From CAZFNU01 sp964520445 (lineage in GTDB: Bacteria > Patescibacteriota > Minisyncoccia > UBA6257 > JAKLIH01): a DNA stretch of 8,942 nt. Below, piece after piece: positions 5,306 to 8,942 of this stretch. The number at the start of each line of letters is the position of its first letter. Positions within the stretch are counted from its first letter, which is position 1. Location: contig CAZFNU010000031.1 in the NCBI GenBank assembly GCA_964520445.1, positions 1-8,942 of the forward strand. Direction: 5' to 3'. Position numbers and translations under genes: made by a program. The notes under the pieces were generated by a model. It was not told where the DNA came from. It worked only from the letters and a program-made list of their open reading frames with translations, and did no database searches.

Positions 5306-6835
5306 CTATCTTAGCTTATCTAGGGATATTTTGATACGTCTCAAGCTTTCTTCCTTACCTAAAACCCCTAATAACTCATAAGGACTAGGAGAAAATTTTA
5401 AACCCGATAAAGCCATCCTTAGGGGTCATAAAATTAACCCCTTATTACTTGTATATGCCTCATTATGCTTAATGAGTTCCTCAAATTGAATTTTAATGAT
5501 TTCTGTATCATATTGTTCCTCAACTAAACTAGACAGTAAACCATAAGCCTTGTCAAGAGCGATAATAAGATCCTCTGTTGTCTGTTCCTTTCAATAAAGA
5601 TCCTTATCTGTATAGTTTAAATCACTAAATAGAAAATTCTCTTTAAAGAATTCTGAATATTTATTTATTCTAGTTCTTTCTATCTTCACATATTTTTCAA
5701 ATTGTATAGGGGATGCAGATATATTATTAACTAAAAAAATCAGATTACCACTCCCCTGTTCTTGTTTCAAAAATCCATATTCTATCCCAAATTCTAAAAC
5801 TTCTTTTACCAAATCTTCGGATGATTTTAAGGAGATATAATATTTATTTAATCAATCTAGTTTTTCTAAATTAAATATGGCCCCAGATTTCTGAACCCTA
5901 TCTAATGTAAACTTCTTTATCAAGTCCTCCATAGAAAATATATCATTTCCTGATGAATCATGTCATCCTAATAAAGCTATAAAATTAACTATCGCTTCAG
6001 GTAAATATCCTTCTTTTTTATAATCAGCAACTGATACTATATTTTCTCTTTTGCTTAATTTGGTCCTGTCTTTATTTAAAATTAAAGGCAGATGGGCAAA
6101 TTCTGGTATAGTAAATCCTAAAGCCTCTGCTATAGCAATTTGTTTAGCAGTATTACTAATATGATCTTCTCCTCGAATTACATGAGTTATATTCATTAAA
6201 TAATCATCAATAACTACTGCAAAGTTATATAGTGGTTCATTTAAATTCTTGGCGATAACAACATCTCCAATCAAATTTAAATCTGTTTCAATATTCCCCC
6301 TAATAAGATCTTTAAAAGATATCTTTGTATTTGGCATTCTAAAACGAATAACATAATCTTTACCCACGGCCAAATATTGTTCCACTGTCTCTTTTGTTAA
6401 CTCCGCACAATGTCCTTGATATTTCGGAGCTTCACCCCTAGATGTCATTTCCTGTTTTTGAATTTCTAATTCTTCTTCTGTACAAAAACAGTAATATGCT
6501 TTATTCTCATCCAATAATTGTTGTAAGTATTTTTTATAAATTTCTTTTCTTTGGCTCTGATAATATGGACCATACAAACCATCAACTCCCGGACCCTCAT
6601 CTCAACTCATACCTAACCATTTTAATCCCTTAATAATATCTAATTCAAATTCCTTAGTAGAACGTTGTGTATCTGTATCTTCTATACGTAATATGAATTT
6701 ACCTTCATAGTGCCTCGCAGTTAAATAATTAATCAAAGTGGTTCTGGCAGTTCCAATATGTAAAAATCCTGTTGGACTAGGCGCCATACGTACTCGCATA
6801 TTGTCATATTTTGTAATTTTTGGATCTGGTGACAT
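5306..6835 (-). CDS. gltX: Glutamyl-tRNA synthetase
   Basis: This class I synthetase charges tRNA(Glu) with glutamate (and possibly tRNA(Gln), if an amidotransferase exists elsewhere). It has 509 residues when five TGA codons are read as Trp (residues 78, 291, 328, 415, 470). At least three are at well-known Trp positions: LGMS-W-DEGP, FIALLG-W, and KLD-W-LNKYYI. Other motifs are HIGT (26-29, the HIGH motif), a zinc-site pattern C116, C118, Y139, C143 (CFCTEEEL to YQGHC), RGEDHISNT, and KLSKR (259-263, the KMSKS motif). The C-terminal anticodon-binding part ends with PLRMALSG and VLGKEESLRR, and the length is normal. The ATG lies 1 nt after the murG stop and lacks a Shine-Dalgarno sequence, so translation is probably coupled to murG. 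It ends in TAG. With the standard code it breaks into five or six fragments. Confidence 0.96.
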
Positions 6836-6836
6836 A

Positions 6837-8018
6837 TTAAAATTTATTTAAAATATATTGTAAAATTGTTTTAGAGATATTCGCTGATGAATCTCTTTTA
6901 GCAAATTCTAAAGCTTTTAAAGACATTTCTTCCATCTTTTGTTTATCATCAGTTAAATGTTCTAATGTTTCACAAAGAATATTAGGTTTTAAATTTCCTT
7001 GTTCTAAAACCAAAGCTCTTCCTCCTTGTGCATAAGAAAACGCATTCACAGTTTGATGATCTTGGCTAGCCCAAGGTAAAGGAATCAAAACTGATGGTTT
7101 ACCAAAAGACGCTATTTCAAATATACTATTACTCCCACTACGTGTTAAAATCACATCACAAGCTATCATACAGTCTTTTAAGGAAGTAATACTAGGAATG
7201 TTAGATTCTTCAAGAAAAGATATCGGATGATATAGTTCCTGTAATTTCTTTTCCACATTGTATTCTCGAAAAATAATTTCTACTTCTCTTTTAACTGAAT
7301 CAATATTTAAAGTTCCTGTTTGATGAATTATCTCAAATTTATTTAATAACTGAGTTAAAGCATCTAAAATTAAATCATTAACTGTTTGTGCTCCTTGAGA
7401 TCCTCCTAAAACTAATAAAACTGGTTTCTTAGTTTGCAAGCCTAGTAATTTCTTAGTCTTATTTTGATCTATAGTCTGCAAATCCCCAGTATTCAAAAAT
7501 TCTCGTATTGGATTACCTGTAAGAATTAACTTATCTTTTCTCAAAAAATAATCAGCACTTCTTTCAAAAGATATGAAAGTCTTAACAGCAAATCTACTAA
7601 AGAACTTATTAACCATACCAGGAATACTATCAGATTCATGAATAAATATGGGTATACCGAATATAGTTCCAACTAGTAATGTAGGTACCGTAGCAAACCC
7701 TCCCTTACCAAATATGGCATCCGGCATTAAAATAAACAAATTTCAAAAAGCCTGAAAAAATCCAATAAAAATATTAAAAATATTTTTTACTTTTCTCCCA
7801 GATTTAATAATTCTTATAGAAATATTTTCTTTTTTTACAAAATCTAAAGTAAAATCATCTGGGCCAAAATATATTAACTCTATTGACAAACCTTGTCTTT
7901 CGAATTCTGGTATATATTTCTGAATTTCATGCAACACTGAAATAACAGGGAATACATGTCCCCCACTCCCTCCTCCTGTTAATACTATTCTAATATTTTT
8001 ATTTGGTGAAAATAACAT
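6837..8018 (-). CDS. murG: UDP-GlcNAc:lipid I N-acetylglucosaminyltransferase MurG
   Basis: MurG adds GlcNAc to lipid I to make lipid II at the inner face of the membrane, the last cytoplasmic step of peptidoglycan synthesis. It has 393 residues with the TGA at 7743-7745 (residue 92) read as Trp. Motifs are GGGSGGH (15-21, N-terminal glycine loop), GKGGF (104-108), IHESDSIPG (126-134), TGNPIR (167-172), GGSQGA (205-210) and the UDP-GlcNAc-binding TRSGSNSIFE (292-301), followed by PLPWASQDHQTVNA. The order and spacing are those of a GT28-family MurG, with a slightly long N-terminal domain. A promoter with ideal spacing lies just upstream (8046-8074), and gltX follows after 1 nt. There is no Shine-Dalgarno sequence. 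It contains both a TGA and a TGG Trp codon. Its presence indicates a peptidoglycan wall and argues against a mycoplasma. Confidence 0.95.
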
Positions 8019-8045
8019 TGTTAAAGTTAATTTTACTATATCAAA

Positions 8046-8074
8046 AGTATAGCAAAAAATACACTATTTTGCAA
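8046..8074 (-). promoter_or_regulatory. murG-gltX promoter
   Basis: On the minus strand TTGCAA (8074-8069) is followed, after exactly 17 nt, by TATACT (8051-8046). The predicted transcript would start near 8038, leaving about 20 nt before the murG ATG and no Shine-Dalgarno sequence, the same layout as the promoter at 1949. It lies in the 61-nt gap after the LamG gene, where no terminator is seen. Confidence 0.65.
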
Positions 8075-8079
8075 ATATA

Positions 8080-8942
8080 TTACTGGTATCTACCCCTTGT
8101 TTTATTATACCTAGACATAACTTCATCTGCACTCAACCCCCTATTATATATTCTTACTTCATCAAGGGAGCCATTGGTAAGTTTTTGGTCATTATATATA
8201 CTACGAGCACCAATGGCTCGGACAATATTAGTTGAAGGAAATTGTGGAGCACCTGTAAGATTTTGGGTAGCTCCGAATTGAACTCCATTTCTATAGGATT
8301 TTAATGTTTTATTAGTATAATCACAAACTGTTACTATATGAATCCATTGATTATTTAGGTCTGTAAAAAAACTAGAGAAACCAGGTGCTTGTGCTCCCGC
8401 CCCATCAGAATATTGATAATAAAGAGCTTTATCATCTAAATATTTATACATACGAATAAACCCAGATATAGGAACCGGCATAGGCTCTCCAATAATTGTC
8501 TGAACTCCTGTTCCCCCAATACTCTTCATCCACGCCTCTATGGTTAGTATCCCTGTATTAGGTATAGCAAATGAAGGAGTTTGGATATAGGAAGTACCAG
8601 CTACAGGATAGTACATAGTCATCTCTCCAGATGTTACAGCTGTTCAGACAGGGGTGTTGTAAAGAGTACCTGTATTATTCCTTCCAGAACTATCATAGGT
8701 AGTAGTACCACTACCTTCCGAGAATTTGTAGTTTAAGATTAAGTTAGTATCCCTCACAACAGGAGTAGCTACATGATTAGGAGTCCCTGTCTCATAGAGT
8801 AATCCACTATTACCACTATCATTCAAGGAACTATCATTAGCTTTAGTTAATTGACAAGTTAATTCAAAAGAACCTCCAGGGAAGTAGGTATAGTAGTAAG
8901 TGATATTGTTTAAAGGATCAATAGGTAGAGTAGATAAGATAT
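8080..8942 (-). CDS. LamG-domain surface protein with pseudopilin-like upstream region, 5'-partial
   Basis: The N-terminus is beyond the right edge; 286 residues are visible, with TGA at 8644-8646 read as Trp. The first visible part (LPIDPLNNITYYYTYFPGG and FELTCQLTKAN) resembles the C-terminal half of type II/IV pseudopilins common in CPR genomes. It is followed by a Ser/Asn/Gly-rich linker. From about residue 68 comes a LamG/concanavalin-A-like domain: LILNYKFSEGSGTTTYDSSG, LTIEAWMKS, WIHIVTV, a YRNG turn, and the family-typical end GSLDEVRIYNRGLSADEV. The stop is TAA. LamG domains usually bind carbohydrate or surface ligands, so a secreted or pilus-tip adhesin is likely. A prepilin signal peptide should lie just upstream if this is right. 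murG follows after 61 nt with its own promoter. Confidence 0.85.

Noticed and set aside
6442..6633. Plus-strand open frame within gltX
   Set aside because: It lies opposite the conserved zinc-site region of gltX.
5306..6835. gltX as a multiply broken pseudogene
   Set aside because: The only interruptions are TGA, several at well-known Trp positions; motifs and length are intact.
8003..8281. Plus-strand open frame across the LamG end and murG promoter
   Set aside because: It lies opposite confident LamG coding sequence; a chance frame.
1..8942. UGA read as glycine (Gracilibacteria/Absconditabacteria code)
   Set aside because: In gltX and the ABC ATPase the TGA codons fall on well-known Trp positions, not Gly.

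Overview
The window comes from a very AT-rich bacterium that reads UGA as tryptophan. Six of the ten genes (ABC permease, ABC ATPase, a YkgJ-type cysteine protein, gltX, murG and a LamG protein) are complete only if in-frame TGA is translated. Wherever the family is well known, the TGA falls on a conserved Trp, not Gly. No gene ends in TGA; all end in TAA or TAG. This rules out the standard code and the UGA=Gly code of Gracilibacteria/Absconditabacteria. Mollicutes use UGA=Trp, but they generally lack murG and a pilin-type secretion system, both indicated here. The pseudopilin-like LamG protein resembles proteins common in Patescibacteria (CPR). My inference is a CPR-like, peptidoglycan-making bacterium with UGA=Trp; the exact lineage cannot be read from this window.

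Layout. Positions 1-1944 (+) hold the end of an ABC-2 permease with one apparent frameshift, its ATPase, and a small zinc-ribbon protein, tightly packed as an export operon. Positions 1949-2489 (+) hold a promoter and a YkgJ-like metal-chelating protein. Positions 2490-2820 hold no gene; they contain a DnaA-box-like pair, a possible small structured RNA and a terminator. Positions 2737-4799 (+) hold a 79-residue unknown protein and a ThyX-type thymidylate synthase, each with its own promoter, Shine-Dalgarno sequence and terminator. The thyX frame carries two in-frame TAA codons but is otherwise intact to a TAG at 4797.

After a bidirectional terminator the minus strand carries, in transcription order, the LamG/pseudopilin-like protein (running off the right edge), murG and gltX (1 nt apart, with a good promoter before murG), and a 65-residue hydrophobic protein.

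Functionally the window mixes housekeeping genes (lipid II synthesis, glutamyl-tRNA charging, dTMP synthesis) with export and surface functions. The thyX module stands apart: all its Trp codons, and those of the neighbouring 79-residue gene, are TGG (6 of 6), whereas the other genes use TGA for 18 of 25 Trp codons.
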